DNA of 64,000 nucleotides from Acanthosepion esculentum (GCA_964036315.1 OZ038478.1:145019057-145083056); one strand, 5' to 3'. Numbered from the stretch's first letter, positions 32,001-41,559 are shown. Notes: generated by a model not told the origin, from the letters alone. Translations and numbers: made by a program.

Positions 32001-32560
32001 TCTGGCCTTGGGCTTCCGGGTTGAAATGTCTCAACAACGATGAGGCATCCCTCACCTGGCTGGTGATACGTGGGGCCCTCTGGGTCGGCAAAAAACTTTG
32101 CGCAGCGGGTTTGGAGAAATATCCAAACTGCCGACGTTGTGAGGGGGAAGTCGAGACCCTTGGTCACGTCTTCTTTCATTGCAAGTCGGTAGCACCATTG
32201 TGTAAGTTTGTTGAAGGTCTCATGGTTCGCATGTTGCAGGGAAAGTTTTTCGTCCTTGAGGCCGCTTCTGTTTGTAGCAATGTGGCCCCGCCGTTAACGG
32301 AGTCTGAACTCTATGTGTTCCACTGCTTGCTAGGAGTTATGAGAGTCGTGATTTGGGTGACACGTCAGAAGGGATTCTATGAAGGTGAGAAGTTCACTTC
32401 TTCCCTACTAATCTTGTACTTTAAGCATCAGCTTAAAGTCAAGATTAGGACGGAAAGGCGGCGACTCCCTTCATCAGAATTCGCCAAAAGGTGGGTAAAT
32501 CTTGCGCGAATGTGTAGAGTGAGAGGAGCTGACTTGGAGTGGCACTTGGACCTCGGCTAG
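29096..32560 (+). CDS. LINE ORF2 (unit 4)
   Basis: 1154 residues. The protein matches unit 1 except for A119. Silent sites agree with unit 1 (for example GACAAAAGTGG, CCGTTAACGG, GTGACACGTC) and not with units 2 and 3. All catalytic residues are present. Confidence 0.95.
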   Translation: MALWLASVNVRGLRSESRRVRLVRDLQSLGVNICCVQETRFSSRDHEDILSREFTLYSACFDGHSRGVSWLVSKTLKAACALVFADPAGRLCVLDATIKDKALRLIGVYGPNTQAERPALFRQIEPFMTTSRRLILAGDWNAVLDPDIDRIGSKYKAGTKNWGVEHFRGFVDGFDLIDKYRNEHPQRVVWTWTNSGSSAVGVLASYLDRVLVRRVDVGLLGCPSFHYIVYSDHRLVRVRVNLDKPNVRITGYWKFNCSLFGEQHFRDQFLLTLQRELTGAVVGNAWWDKLKSKIRTFAADFSRRLNVDRLAAQTALEQRVDRAVKSRDSGEVVLAKAELSSLLIKKDQALVVRARLKRMSSEATNMAAELRAEESRNASRRHIASVTLPDGRTVTTNSGICEAFRDYFRELFTREPGLSSARFDTYLADFPCLEAAEAAGCEGPITESEIWEALKQVGLDKSPGLDGLPYEVYLRQSPVFVPLLELVFNNWMKQGSIPQRFTRGVIKLLRKDKSGGDGIGNFRPLTMLNTELKILAKVLANRLQLVLSSLIGSEQTCSVKGRTIQDNLHMVRLIIEKVDSEAALINLDQSKAFDRVDHRFLEAVLSAAGFGPYFRSWIRLMYATPGALVEVNGVRSEPFVLSRSIRQGCPLSPMLYVLALEPFLRKLKANPVLRGISLPGATTSARYSAYADDVSVLVSSRAEINEVSREIGGYEMVTGAKINRDKSVGLRLGAWKGVSLPGPFSWTDGPIKILGVWFGPDIQLDMNWSEVREKAESAINLWSRRRLSLKGRAEVCVSHIYPILLYRLSVLPLPSTTVLSLVQLLFSFLWRGRAPRVCREICCLHPAEGGLGMPSIEIRLDMLRIGFLDRLCRDSDDGGAFWKEDARRSFPSLRSVHSGEEEAGRLPRAECSFYRECRLALKHLLRATVGLHNVQALSRRALYRVVVRGSVHDDLIDELGLTKQEARSIWPWASGLKCLNNDEASLTWLVIRGALWVGKKLCAAGLEKYPNCRRCEGEVETLGHVFFHCKSVAPLCKFVEGLMVRMLQGKFFVLEAASVCSNVAPPLTESELYVFHCLLGVMRVVIWVTRQKGFYEGEKFTSSLLILYFKHQLKVKIRTERRRLPSSEFAKRWVNLARMCRVRGADLEWHLDLG

Positions 32561-33309
32561 GTGCAGGATTTCGTCCCTCTTGGGTTCAACAGACGCAACC
32601 CGTCCCGATATTAGACTAGTATAGGTTTATTTTGAATTTTTAGTTTCTCGTTTCTGGTTAACTTAGCTAGAGTATGTATGCTCATTAGCCCCCCTTTTAT
32701 TTCTGTCCCTAATTTTTCTTTAGTTTAATTCCCCATCCCCTCCCGCGTTAGGTGGCCAGTGACGTCAGTTCTCTGGTAGTTGCGGGATGGCTTTCGTTTC
32801 GTGTGTGTGGTTTTTCGTATTTGTTATTGTGTCTGAATGAGTGTGTGTCTGTGTGAGTGATTTTGGAAGGATGACTGTTTTTCATACTTTATAATCCCGC
32901 AATTTTTTCGTTCAGTTAACTGATGTTACTGCCACATTTAGGTACTGTGGGGGGTTTTATTACTAATCTTATTTTGTTTTGTTTTCTTGTAAATAGTTCA
33001 TTTGTTTTGTAAATATACATTGGGGTTTTTAAAGTTGTTATCTCCCCCCCCCCACTGACTTTGTATTGTACATATGGGGACTATTTAGATTTTCATAGAG
33101 AATTTGAGGAATTATGGTGGATGTAGTAAGAAAGGTATGGAAGAATGTGTTGTTTTGGTGCTCGGACCGTTGTTGGTATGTTTGGGTCAGTGGTTGCGAC
33201 TAGCTAAGTTTTTAGTTTAAGACAGATGATGACCGTCCTTCCCCACCCCCCTTTTTAGGCCTTGTGCCACATTTTGTATATGTTTTTTTAATATATGCAA
33301 ATAAATATT

Positions 33310-33325
33310 AGTGTGACCTGGTTTT
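33310..33325 (+). repeat. Right target-site duplication of the LINE array
   Basis: The same 16 bases as 4811-4826, followed at once by Penelope sequence (CTGTTTTGGCC) rather than the LINE start GGTGAAC. Confidence 0.92.
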
Positions 33326-33396
33326 CTGTTTTGGCCAGGGCACACTCAGTATTCCATCATAAGGTGTTGGAGACGCTGTACATCAGGTCCAGGTGA
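33326..33396 (+). pseudogene. C-terminal end of the interrupted Penelope GIY-YIG domain
   Basis: In the frame that ends at 4826, this stretch continues as SVLARAHSVFHHKVLETLYI and stops with TGA at 33394-33396. The final E-x-L-Y-I is typical of the end of Penelope endonuclease domains. The clean continuation shows the array entered an existing Penelope copy. Confidence 0.85.
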
Positions 33397-33464
33397 CCGG
33401 CTCTTTTTAAACAAAGTGACTGTTTCCTGTGGTGTGTCTCTAGCAACTTTGTTGGTATTACTTT

Positions 33465-33467
<3 letters not shown>

Positions 33468-33515
<48 letters not shown>
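33468..33515. repeat. (TA)n microsatellite in the Penelope 3' region
   Basis: About 24 TA units within the 200 bases after the Penelope stop codon. Confidence 0.9.
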
Positions 33516-33518
<3 letters not shown>

Positions 33519-33596
33519 CTCTTCTCTGCCCATTTATTCACGTCATCCATTACAGACTTTCTTGTTCTTTATAATTTCTTTTCCCCGTTAACAGTT

Positions 33597-33616
33597 CTGA
33601 TGAGAGGAGACAAAAC
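33597..33616 (+). ncRNA. Degenerate hammerhead-like motif downstream of the Penelope element
   Basis: CTGATGA at 33597-33603 is followed by GAGGAGAC and AAAAC where GAAAC is expected. It lies about 200 bases after the Penelope stop, where a terminal repeat would be. The stem is weak, so activity is unlikely. Confidence 0.3.
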
Positions 33617-33705
33617 CGGTCGACTGGTGTTTTATTTTAAATCTATCATGGCCTATAATAAAAAAAAATGTTTTTTATGCGTTAATACGCTTTTGTACTG
33701 TTGCA

Positions 33706-33706
<1 letters not shown>

Positions 33707-33744
<38 letters not shown>
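33707..33744. repeat. (TA)n microsatellite abutting the mariner-like left end
   Basis: About 19 TA units end directly at the terminal inverted repeat. TA is the usual target of Tc1/mariner elements. Confidence 0.85.
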
Positions 33745-33746
<2 letters not shown>

Positions 33747-35265
33747 TGTATCAAAAATACTTTTACAAATTTGGGGGGGTGACATCCTCACAGCAAAACT
33801 AGGACAAAGGTCCCTATAAACATATGTCCGCTAACCCTTTGTATGTTTTAGTTCTTATGTATAAAGTTTACAGTAGATGCTATTAAATGTACAGTCCAAG
33901 ATACAATCCCAAAAAGCTTTTTAAACTCTGGGGTGGGTTTCTGACACAAAAACAAACGGACATCATTTTATGTCAATATAGCAACTCATAACAAATATTC
34001 AAAATGTCCTCAGCTTGCTTCTATACATGCATGTACCCATCATATGATTGATTGGCAGACCCTTTCAAATACTCCCACACAGTGTTGAATGGTTTTGCAG
34101 CCCCCCCAAACATGTTGATAAAGCGTCTCTGCATTATTAATGTTGCTGAATATAACATTTGTTTGAATTAGTCCCACAGGCTAAAACCCAAAGGATTGAG
34201 ATTGGTGGATATGCAGGCCATGGAACCAGTTCTCCCTTACCTATCCATTGTGGCAGATGTCAGGCAGTGCATTACATACAATGTGTCTAAAATTTGATGG
34301 AACCACATCATGCATGAACCACATTCGTCTTCATATTAGCAGGGATACATCCTCTAGTATGTCTAGAAGTGTGCTCAAAATAAAGTTCCTGTAGATAGCT
34401 CCTGTAAGACATGCTGAGAGAACATATAGACCTACCAGTCATCTACAATTTCAGCCCACACATTAATTGTAAACTGATGCTGGTGTCTAGCCTGTATTGT
34501 ACCATGTGGATTCGAATCTGCCCACAAATGTTGATTGTATAAATTTATTATTCAATTTCTTCCAAATGTTATCACATCAGTAAACAAGACCGAAGAGACA
34601 AACAATGGATCGACAGTTCTCCCATGGTGAGTGATCAGAGGGCAAAGGACCCTGCGCACATGGTAAATGATACAGATACAGGAGCTGCTCTTGAAGTACC
34701 CTCCATGCGCTACTATGAGATGTATGACATGCTAGGGCCACTTGTCTGCTGATATCTGTATTGTCTCTGACAGCCTGTGAAATGTGTTCTTCGTTGTCAA
34801 GTGTATGAGTGGATCTTGGTTGCCCTCGACCCATAGTTTGTGGTGCCTTGGATCCTGTCTCAGCAACGCAATAATTAAAAGCAGCAATAGTTGGATGACT
34901 CGATTGCCTTCAGTCTGGAAACACTATCCAATACAGGTGTGCAGCCGCGTGTCCATTACCATTCATGCGGTCGTATGTAAAAATCATATCTGCCTGCCTA
35001 CAACATGAATATCCTGCCATTGTTAAATGGAACACTTCTCAGTTAACTCACTAGTACACACGTTAAATGTTGAAGACAGATGAGCCACAAATGTACACGA
35101 ATGACAAATGTAACCTAGAGTACATGGTAACACAGTGGCCTCTATCATAAAATTCTTTAAACTTAACTCAAAAATCAAGGATTTGCGGACATATGGACAT
35201 TTGTCCTTGTTTTGCTGTGAGGAACCTGTCCTCAAAGTTCGTAAAAGTATTTTTGATACACCCTG
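33745..35265 (-). mobile_element. Dead Tc1/mariner-like transposon
   Basis: Long terminal inverted repeats of about 80 bases: the left begins GGTGTATCAAAAATACTTTT at 33745 and the right ends with its complement at 35262, followed by CTGTATATA. The inner part matches too (CACAGCAAAACTAGGACAAA against the complement near 35200). On the minus strand, transposase remnants read DNEEHISQAVRDNTDISR (about 34790), RRMWFMHDVVPSNFRH (about 34330) and HACIEAS, then GHFEYLL (about 34000), separated by stops. FMHD followed by a P-x-x-F is typical of the second catalytic Asp region of the superfamily. The left end appears to lack CAG of an expected CAGGGTGTATC. Confidence 0.75.
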
Positions 35266-35299
35266 TATATAGGATACTTAGATGAAAATATGCTTCGAA

Positions 35300-36240
35300 T
35301 GTAATGAAAACATAGTTTTAGTGTCAAAATCTTTATGTTATTATTAGGAGGAAATATCAAAGTATTTTTTTAATATTAATTTCAATTTTTTACTCTTTTC
35401 TAGATCACTCAAAATTTTGATTAAATGTCTTGCATCAATGAATGTACTATATTTTATAGCTCAGTAAATTTTAGTCTCTTTTTTGCAATGACAGATACAT
35501 TAGTTTGGAAATTCTTGCAAAAATCAAATAATAATAGAATTTTGGACAATTTAAATTTCATTTTTTGGTTTTTTGCTTTTAGCAAAATTGGATCTCTTCG
35601 GAATCAAAAAGTAAAAAATGCAATAGAACTATGACATTATTTAATTAGAGATGCTCTTAATTGCTTTTCTGAATAATATATATATTAAGGAATATATTTT
35701 CTATGAAAAATGAATTTTTGCAAGTTTTCATTTCTTTTTAAATTTTAATTAGAATAATTTGTAACATTTTTAAAGCTTTTAAAATTCAGTTTCAATGGTG
35801 TAAATTTCAGAAAAGATTGTTTTAAGTAAAACCATATTTACTCATATATCGTAAAGTTTATGGCAACACTGAATATTTTAAAAGAATTTTAAGATGTTTT
35901 GGTTTGTGTAAAAACATGACAAATTTTATAGATACGATCACCCATACATGATACTATCTGAAAATGATGGGGACAACATTTTTTACATTTTTAATATTAC
36001 CGAGTACTTAAAAGGCATTCGCTTTATTCTTCAATTATCTTTTAAGGTTAAAGCCTCTATAGAACATTTGTTACATAGGTGTTAAAAAGCTGTCAACATA
36101 AATAAACAAGCAACCCTCATGTTGAAAAATGCATTTCTGTAATATTTTAAAGTTTAAAAAGTAATAGTTGTTTCAAATCAGATTAATTATACTTTAAATC
36201 AGCTAATATATATATATTTAGTTTGTCTGATTTGTTATAT
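35300..36240 (+). repeat. Unassigned non-coding repeat, copy A
   Basis: AT-rich and without a coding frame. It contains blocks also found at 38.3-38.9 kb and 41.6-42.4 kb, among them TTTATGTTATTATTA, GGAAATTCTTGCAAAAATCAA and ACTATGACATTA...TTAATTAGA...CTTTTAATTGCTTTT in the same order. Family unknown. Confidence 0.55.
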
Positions 36241-36366
36241 TTTAGTTTGGTTTTGGGTTCATACCCCACCCAACTCAATGCTTATCATTCATAAATTTTA
36301 TAATTTTATATACACGAATTTTAGGTCATGGGGTGTTTTTGTAGGTTATTATTGGGAATTTAGCAC

Positions 36367-36960
36367 ATCTCTACCACGGCTTACCACCCTTGTGCCAACG
36401 GACTAGTGGAAAGCTTCCACAGGTAGCTCAAGAATGCGCTCACAGCATCTACAAACGGCCGCACATGGGCAGACAAACCGCCTTACGTCATGATCGCATT
36501 GTATAACATTATCAAGAAAGTTTTAAAATGCACCAGTGCAGAACTAGTATTCAGAACATCTTTAACTTTGTCCAGACAATTTTTCAGGAATACAACCGAT
36601 GATGTCCCTTCCAGTAATTTCGTCAGCGACCTCAAGCAAAAGATGACTGACGTCATTTATACCCCAACACGGGCATATCACAAACCTTATTACGTTCCTG
36701 CAGACCTGCACCAAGCAGAGTATGCTTTCCTCCGTATAGATACGGTCCGTAAGCCTCTCACACCTAGTTACACTGGACCACACCCGGTAATATCTCACAC
36801 ATAAAAGTACTTCGTCATAGACCTCGCGGGAAAACATAACACGGTCAGTATCGACCGTTTGAAGCCTGCATATATACGGCATGATGGCAAGCCTTTGGCC
36901 ACTCATAATACAGCACATCCAGAACCTTCCAGCACACAATCGATTCAAGCAAGTGACTCG
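36367..36960 (+). pseudogene. Gypsy (Ty3-type) integrase C-terminal fragment
   Basis: The frame begins STTAYHPCANGLVESFHR, which holds the third catalytic residue (E) of a Gypsy integrase, then a stop, then LKNALTAS, CTSAELVFRTSL, PSNFVSDLKQKM and, after a stop at 36802-36804, DLAGKHNTVSIDRLKPAYI, the usual end of such pol proteins. Upstream pol is absent. Confidence 0.8.
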
Positions 36961-37140
36961 GAAGCAAATTCATCTAACTGTACCAGGTCGGGTAGGCACG
37001 TTCATTGGGAGATTGATGGAATAATCCATACTAACCTCTCACCCCTCGAGTATAATCCACTTTACACCAAAAATCACCTATCAACCAATCAACACTCTAG
37101 TTTCAGCAAGCGAGACTTCTCATTGGTTCAGAAACTTAGA

Positions 37141-37700
37141 ACTGTAACAAGTTCACGCGAAAATGTCTTTTCGCGCTCAGCGCCCTGGAGCCTATTTTCT
37201 TGACCAAAACTCTATAAATACAAGAATCTGAATTGACTCAAGCAGTCAGACTGTCATCCCTGGAGAGATGCCAAACTAATCCACGCAAGTCAAAGCCTTG
37301 ACCAACTACACTTTTACCGCGCAAACTTTGCTGACTCAGCAAACAACAACCACGCTCTCTCAGGAAATATTTCTAGCAATTACTTACAATACTTAAAAAG
37401 TGATATTTACTCACTACTAAATAAGTTTTCGTAAACAATCAATCAATCATACAAACAACTAAAGGTACACAACTCCTACCAATTTTGAACAATAACTTAA
37501 ACAAACTTACGCACACACACTATAGATTGAACTCGCACAAAGGACATTTTTGTACATAACCAAATACTTAGTTTAATTTTACGAACAAATCTTAATAACA
37601 GCTTCACACACGCTGAAACTTCACAAAAATACTCAACACAATCTACTTCAACCATCCTCATTTATCCAAAAATATTCAACCCAATTGTATATGTCAATTG
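37141..37700 (+). other. Possible LTR remnant after the Gypsy fragment
   Basis: Sequence from TGTAACAAGTTCACGCGAAAATG includes CTCTATAAATACAAG near 37209, a plausible core promoter, at the place where a 3' LTR would follow pol. No second LTR is available for comparison and I cannot fix its right end. Confidence 0.3.
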
Positions 37701-38255
37701 TATATAAATCAATGTTATTGCTACACTTTTAATTATGTTTGTCTTCACTCTGAATTTTCTTGCATGATTTCATTTCAGTATTCCTTTTATCTCTTAATTT
37801 GTTGTGGATGAATGTTTAAGAACACCGACATCATAAATCTTTCTGATAACTAAAAATACATTCACCAGTCTTCACTGACTTGTATTCTTCAAATTAAACA
37901 TTGACCTTCATTATATATATTTAATTTTCTTTCGTATTTTTCATTAGGCATAAAAAAACAGAAACAATAATTTGGAATATTCCTGATGTGTTTTCCATTA
38001 AGACATCGCCCATTTTTTATTACATTTGAAATTGTCAACACAATGACATATCTTCTGACATTTATTACCAAATTTGCCAGATGGACATTCTGAAAATAAA
38101 GTAACAAATGATGAAACCAATCTGAGATGATATTGAAAAGACAACACAAGATGTTTTTCTTCTTAAATAAAGAAATAAATAAATGACCCATAAGATTGTT
38201 GATTAAACTGAAGAATAGAACATTGTTAAGGTTTATTTTCAGACAATTGCATTAT
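37701..38255. other. AT-rich DNA, no gene recognised
   Basis: Only short, low-complexity open frames. Nothing here resembles a known protein. Confidence 0.5.
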
Positions 38256-38259
38256 GAAA

Positions 38260-38890
38260 ATATTTGAAAATGAACAAGAAGCCAAAAATATTTTGACTTT
38301 AGACAAGACAAAACTTGAAAAAATAAAAATAATTGTCAGATTTTAATGAAACTTTCAGAAACTATTCACAAATGATGGCACTTATTATAAATATGTTCTC
38401 CTTTTTCAAAGTCATGGCAATTTTGTTTTTCATAAGTATTACCCCTCCCCCTATAAGTAATTGTACGAAAACTCTTGAAATTCAATTTTGGGAAGACTAG
38501 TGATTATATTAGTTAAAAGCACAAGGCTTTGAGGAAACCAAATCATGTTTTGTTTTGTTTTTTTTTAGTTGGACCACCTCTACCTGAAAATCATCTCTGA
38601 ATTGTAACATACAAAACTCAATAAAAAAAAAATTATTTAATTTCAAAAGCTTTTAATTGCTTTTATTTATTTTAATGAACATGGACAATATTGTCTGAAA
38701 GCAAAAAGATATTTTGATGAAAAATGAATTTTTAAAACAATTATTTGTTATTTATGAAATATTTTATTATTTTTACATTATGTTTTTAATTCTTCTAAAA
38801 TTAGGGAAAGGTTTGTAGAATTTAACGAATGTTGTTATTAAGTAGATACATATTTACAGATTATAATTTCCAAAGCTTCTTACAAACTAA
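38260..38890 (+). repeat. Unassigned non-coding repeat, copy B
   Basis: Shares ATTGTCAGATTTTAATGAAACTTTCAG-like and CAAAAGCTTTTAATTGCTTTT-like blocks with copy D at 41.8-42.1 kb, in the same order and orientation. Confidence 0.5.
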
Positions 38891-39266
38891 CAGTATATAA
38901 AAAAATATAATTTGTCAATAATAACACTTTAAATCAAATCTACTGAAGTCCGGAAGTATCATGCGTGCAATAAAAAAACGTCACGTGGATTGACTTTCTG
39001 TCTAGTATTTATCTTAAATACTGAAATTTAATACAATTATTTATTATTTCTTTAATTATAATAGACTTTTACATTTAAGTTGTTAAAATTTAATAAATTA
39101 GCTAAAAGCCGCATTCAGTTTTGTAAATGTCCTTTTCAGATAGATTTATTTTTGCGAAACACGTGTGGAGAAGTTAATTTGATTTTTCAATTTCAACTTA
39201 GAAGGTAACCTTCAAGTATCAGTATCATCTTATGAAATTTAAATTTGTATTTTGTGTACACTTCTG

Positions 39267-39326
39267 ATAAATTTAATAAGAAAGGTACCTATCAATTAAT
39301 TAGATACCTTTCTTATGAAATTTAAT
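39267..39326. repeat. Near-perfect palindrome
   Basis: The left arm 39267-39287 (ATAAATTTAATAAGAAAGGTA) is the reverse complement of 39305-39325 with one mismatch; the spacer is CCTATCAATTAATTAGA. The inner 12 pairs are perfect. It could extrude as a cruciform or mark the junction of an inverted duplication. Confidence 0.75.
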
Positions 39327-39479
39327 CTCACTCTCAACAGGCTTATTTTAATTTCTTTATAATATATTTTCCATAAAGCATCATAGACCTAAAGGTGAAA
39401 GCTAAGTTCAAAAGAAAATTAAAGCGCTGAAATTTTTCCTTAAAAATAACGAGGTAAATACTTTGTTCACTTAAATCTA

Positions 39480-39985
39480 AATAACTTCACTTCTCTCCTT
39501 CCTTAGAAGGAATTATCCTCACGTATGCTAACGTCATGAAACGTCTTTCGTCAAGTGACGCGAAATGTTATGACCAGCTTTGTTTTATTTTCAAACTACG
39601 TCTTTTCGGCGCAGAAACTAAGTTAAACTTGCTTCAAAATATTTTAAATAAACATAATTTTTGATTTTCTTAAAATATGTTTAGAAACGATTATCATTGA
39701 TTTATAAAAGAATTTCAAAGTGAGATTTTCATTTTTTGTTTATAAATTGGAAAAAAATGACTGACATGATAGATTATCTGTCAATTTTGCTGACTTAAAA
39801 AACAAGATTTTTAACGAAAATTTTGGACATGCTAGGAACGATTAAAAAATGTAAAAAAATACCCCCAAAATACTTTGATCTTTCCTCTTAATAATAACCT
39901 AAACATTTAGATGATAACGTTTTGTTTTCGTCAAGTTTGATGTCTTTTCGTCATGCTATACTCTTTTTAGCGATCTCATGGTAGG
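39480..39985 (-). repeat. Unassigned non-coding repeat, copy C, inverted
   Basis: The reverse complement of about 39855-39965 reads AGGTTATTATTAAGAGGAAAGATCAAAGTATTTT and then CCAAAATTTTCGTTAAAAATCTTG, matching the start of copies A and D. The far end is unclear. Copies B and C face each other across the palindrome. Confidence 0.5.
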
Positions 39986-40425
39986 GACCTAATTTAAAAT
40001 CACCCACAACCGGTAAATGCATTACCTTTTGAAAACAAAATATTTTGAAGACGTAAAATTGCTTGTTTGTTAAAAGATTTATTTTTACAGACTTTTTTTA
40101 ATGACTCTGTTAAAATATCCGTATACACTGCACCACGATTTTTGTTTGTTTTGTTTGTTTTTAACACTCGACTCTATTGAATTTAAATGCGTCAAGTTTT
40201 TGCAAGACGCATCATTTATTTCATTGTATAACTGGTCGGAATATTCAGCCTATTGCGACTTTCGGATTTCTTTGACTTTTTGATGTCTTCTAATCTTGCA
40301 TATTATTTGGTAATATCTGAGCCACAGACACATTTTAGAAGAGATAAACTAATAGCAATTTATTTTTGTTTCATGGAGAATTCATGCGTAATTTTAGAAT
40401 CATATATATAATTATTTACGAATTT
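39986..40425. other. AT-rich DNA, no gene recognised
   Basis: A 60-codon open frame at 40101-40283 has no recognisable motif, and I treat it as chance. Confidence 0.5.
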
Positions 40426-40429
40426 TAAA

Positions 40430-40815
40430 ACCTCTAATCTTATAGTTAAAAATAATAATTCAACTCTTAGAACAAAATTAAATAGGGCAAATATTATTTA
40501 CGAATTTAAATGCCCATTAAGGAATTGTATCCCTGATCTATCAAAATTCGTAAATAATTATATAGGTCACACCACAACATGTTTGACGCGCAGACTCACT
40601 CTATACCTTTCTGACTATAGCTCAATTGGATCTATACATTTAAATATTCATGGAGCCCAACCGGACACTATTCGCAACATAATTGTTGACAACACTAATA
40701 TAATATCATAATCTACATGCAATAAAAGACAAAATAATGGAAGCCTTATTAATGAAAACATAAAAACAACACTTAATAATATCAACTATGAACATGGACA
40801 CTACATGTTGACCGT
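40430..40815 (+). pseudogene. Second Penelope-like element, GIY-YIG fragment
   Basis: The frame reads NIIYEFKCPLRNC, then NNYIGHTTTCLTRRLTLYLSD and SSIGSIHL, a GIY-YIG endonuclease domain of Penelope type, then stops near 40710. It is not closely similar to the copy at 4.6 kb. RT is missing. A degenerate hammerhead-like string (GGCTAAATGTATAGGCGAAAGCG, about 40909-40931) follows, in the position expected for a Penelope terminal repeat. Confidence 0.75.
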
Positions 40816-41079
40816 GTTTTGAAAAATAAAAATATTAAAAAAACATACAAGCAACAAACTATTTCTTATTTAACAGTTAAAATATTTAATCCTTGAAAAT
40901 GGCTAAATGTATAGGCGAAAGCGCTCGGATAAAAAGAACATTCGGAGAGTTTTTATAAAATTTATCATCTGTAAAGAAAAAAATTATTAGATCGTATTAG
41001 AAATTGTATAAAAACTAAATCAAAGCACCTTGTCTGTCGTATTCAATTAAATGTGCAGGAAAGAAGGATTGATGCCCTA

Positions 41080-41147
41080 AATGCACACATGCACACATAT
41101 TTATATATATGTACAAAACATATATATACACATGCACACACACACAT

Positions 41148-41192
<45 letters not shown>

Positions 41193-41265
41193 GACATACA
41201 ATATGTTCACACATATACATGCACATACATACACTCATCTATACAAATATACACACTGTTACAAA
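41080..41265. repeat. Mixed (CA)n/(TA)n microsatellite
   Basis: ACACAC, ACATAC and a pure TA core at about 41160-41184. Open frames over it encode only low-complexity peptides. Confidence 0.85.
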
Positions 41266-41559
41266 CTTGTAGCATATAGATGAGCAACGATTTTAAAAAT
41301 AAGGAAAACGTGGGAATTTTTTTCGGTCTTCATTCAGGAATGGAAGCGAAACAAGGGAGTCAACGAAAAACGGACGCATGACGTTGAATTTCAAAACAAA
41401 ACTTTTATTTATAAGTACATAAACAGGTAAAAAAAGAAAAAGAAAATTTATCTAACGAAGGGGAATGGGATCATGAAAGAACAAAGGTACGAGCGAATAC
41501 ATATAGGTACCTCTTTTTTTTCGCGGGAAAACAGATAGCGTAATGAAATATGCCACGAA

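Larger units (their letters stand above)
4827..33309 (+). mobile_element. Head-to-tail array of four full-length Tx1-like LINEs
   Basis: Four units run in the same direction. From one 16-mer to the next they measure 7121, 7125, 7127 and 7126 bases. Each has a 5' UTR of about 820 bases, ORF1, an 11-base gap, ORF2 and a 3' UTR of about 745 bases. No unit is 5'-truncated, no junction has a poly(A) tail, and each junction has one copy of the target 16-mer. Units differ by scattered substitutions and small indels, so they are not an exact assembly echo. An APE-type endonuclease, RT motifs, a CCHC ORF1 and a C-terminal zinc motif place it among APE LINEs. The Tx1 clade is my best reading, from the wording of the RT (VKGRTIQDNLH, LLRKDK...NFRPLTMLNTELKILAKVLANRL spread over 30 residues) and the ORF1 layout. 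Confidence 0.92.
26200..33309 (+). mobile_element. LINE unit 4
   Basis: Complete and mosaic: its 5' half matches unit 3, most of ORF2 matches unit 1, and its 3' UTR alternates between unit 1-like and unit 3-like variants. Confidence 0.92.

Noticed and set aside
5667..32179. Minus-strand and alternate-frame open frames of 60-113 codons repeated in each LINE unit
   Set aside because: They overlap ORF1 and ORF2 on the opposite strand or in another frame, recur only because the unit recurs, and show no domain.
4827..33309. Assembly artefact as the explanation of the tandem array
   Set aside because: Units differ by private substitutions and indels throughout, including in coding sequence, and the outer flanks are a clean empty site. 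A collapsed or miscounted number of units remains possible.
4827..33309. CRISPR-like or bacterial tandem system
   Set aside because: Repeat units are 7 kb LINEs; the genome is eukaryotic by splicing, microsatellites and element content.
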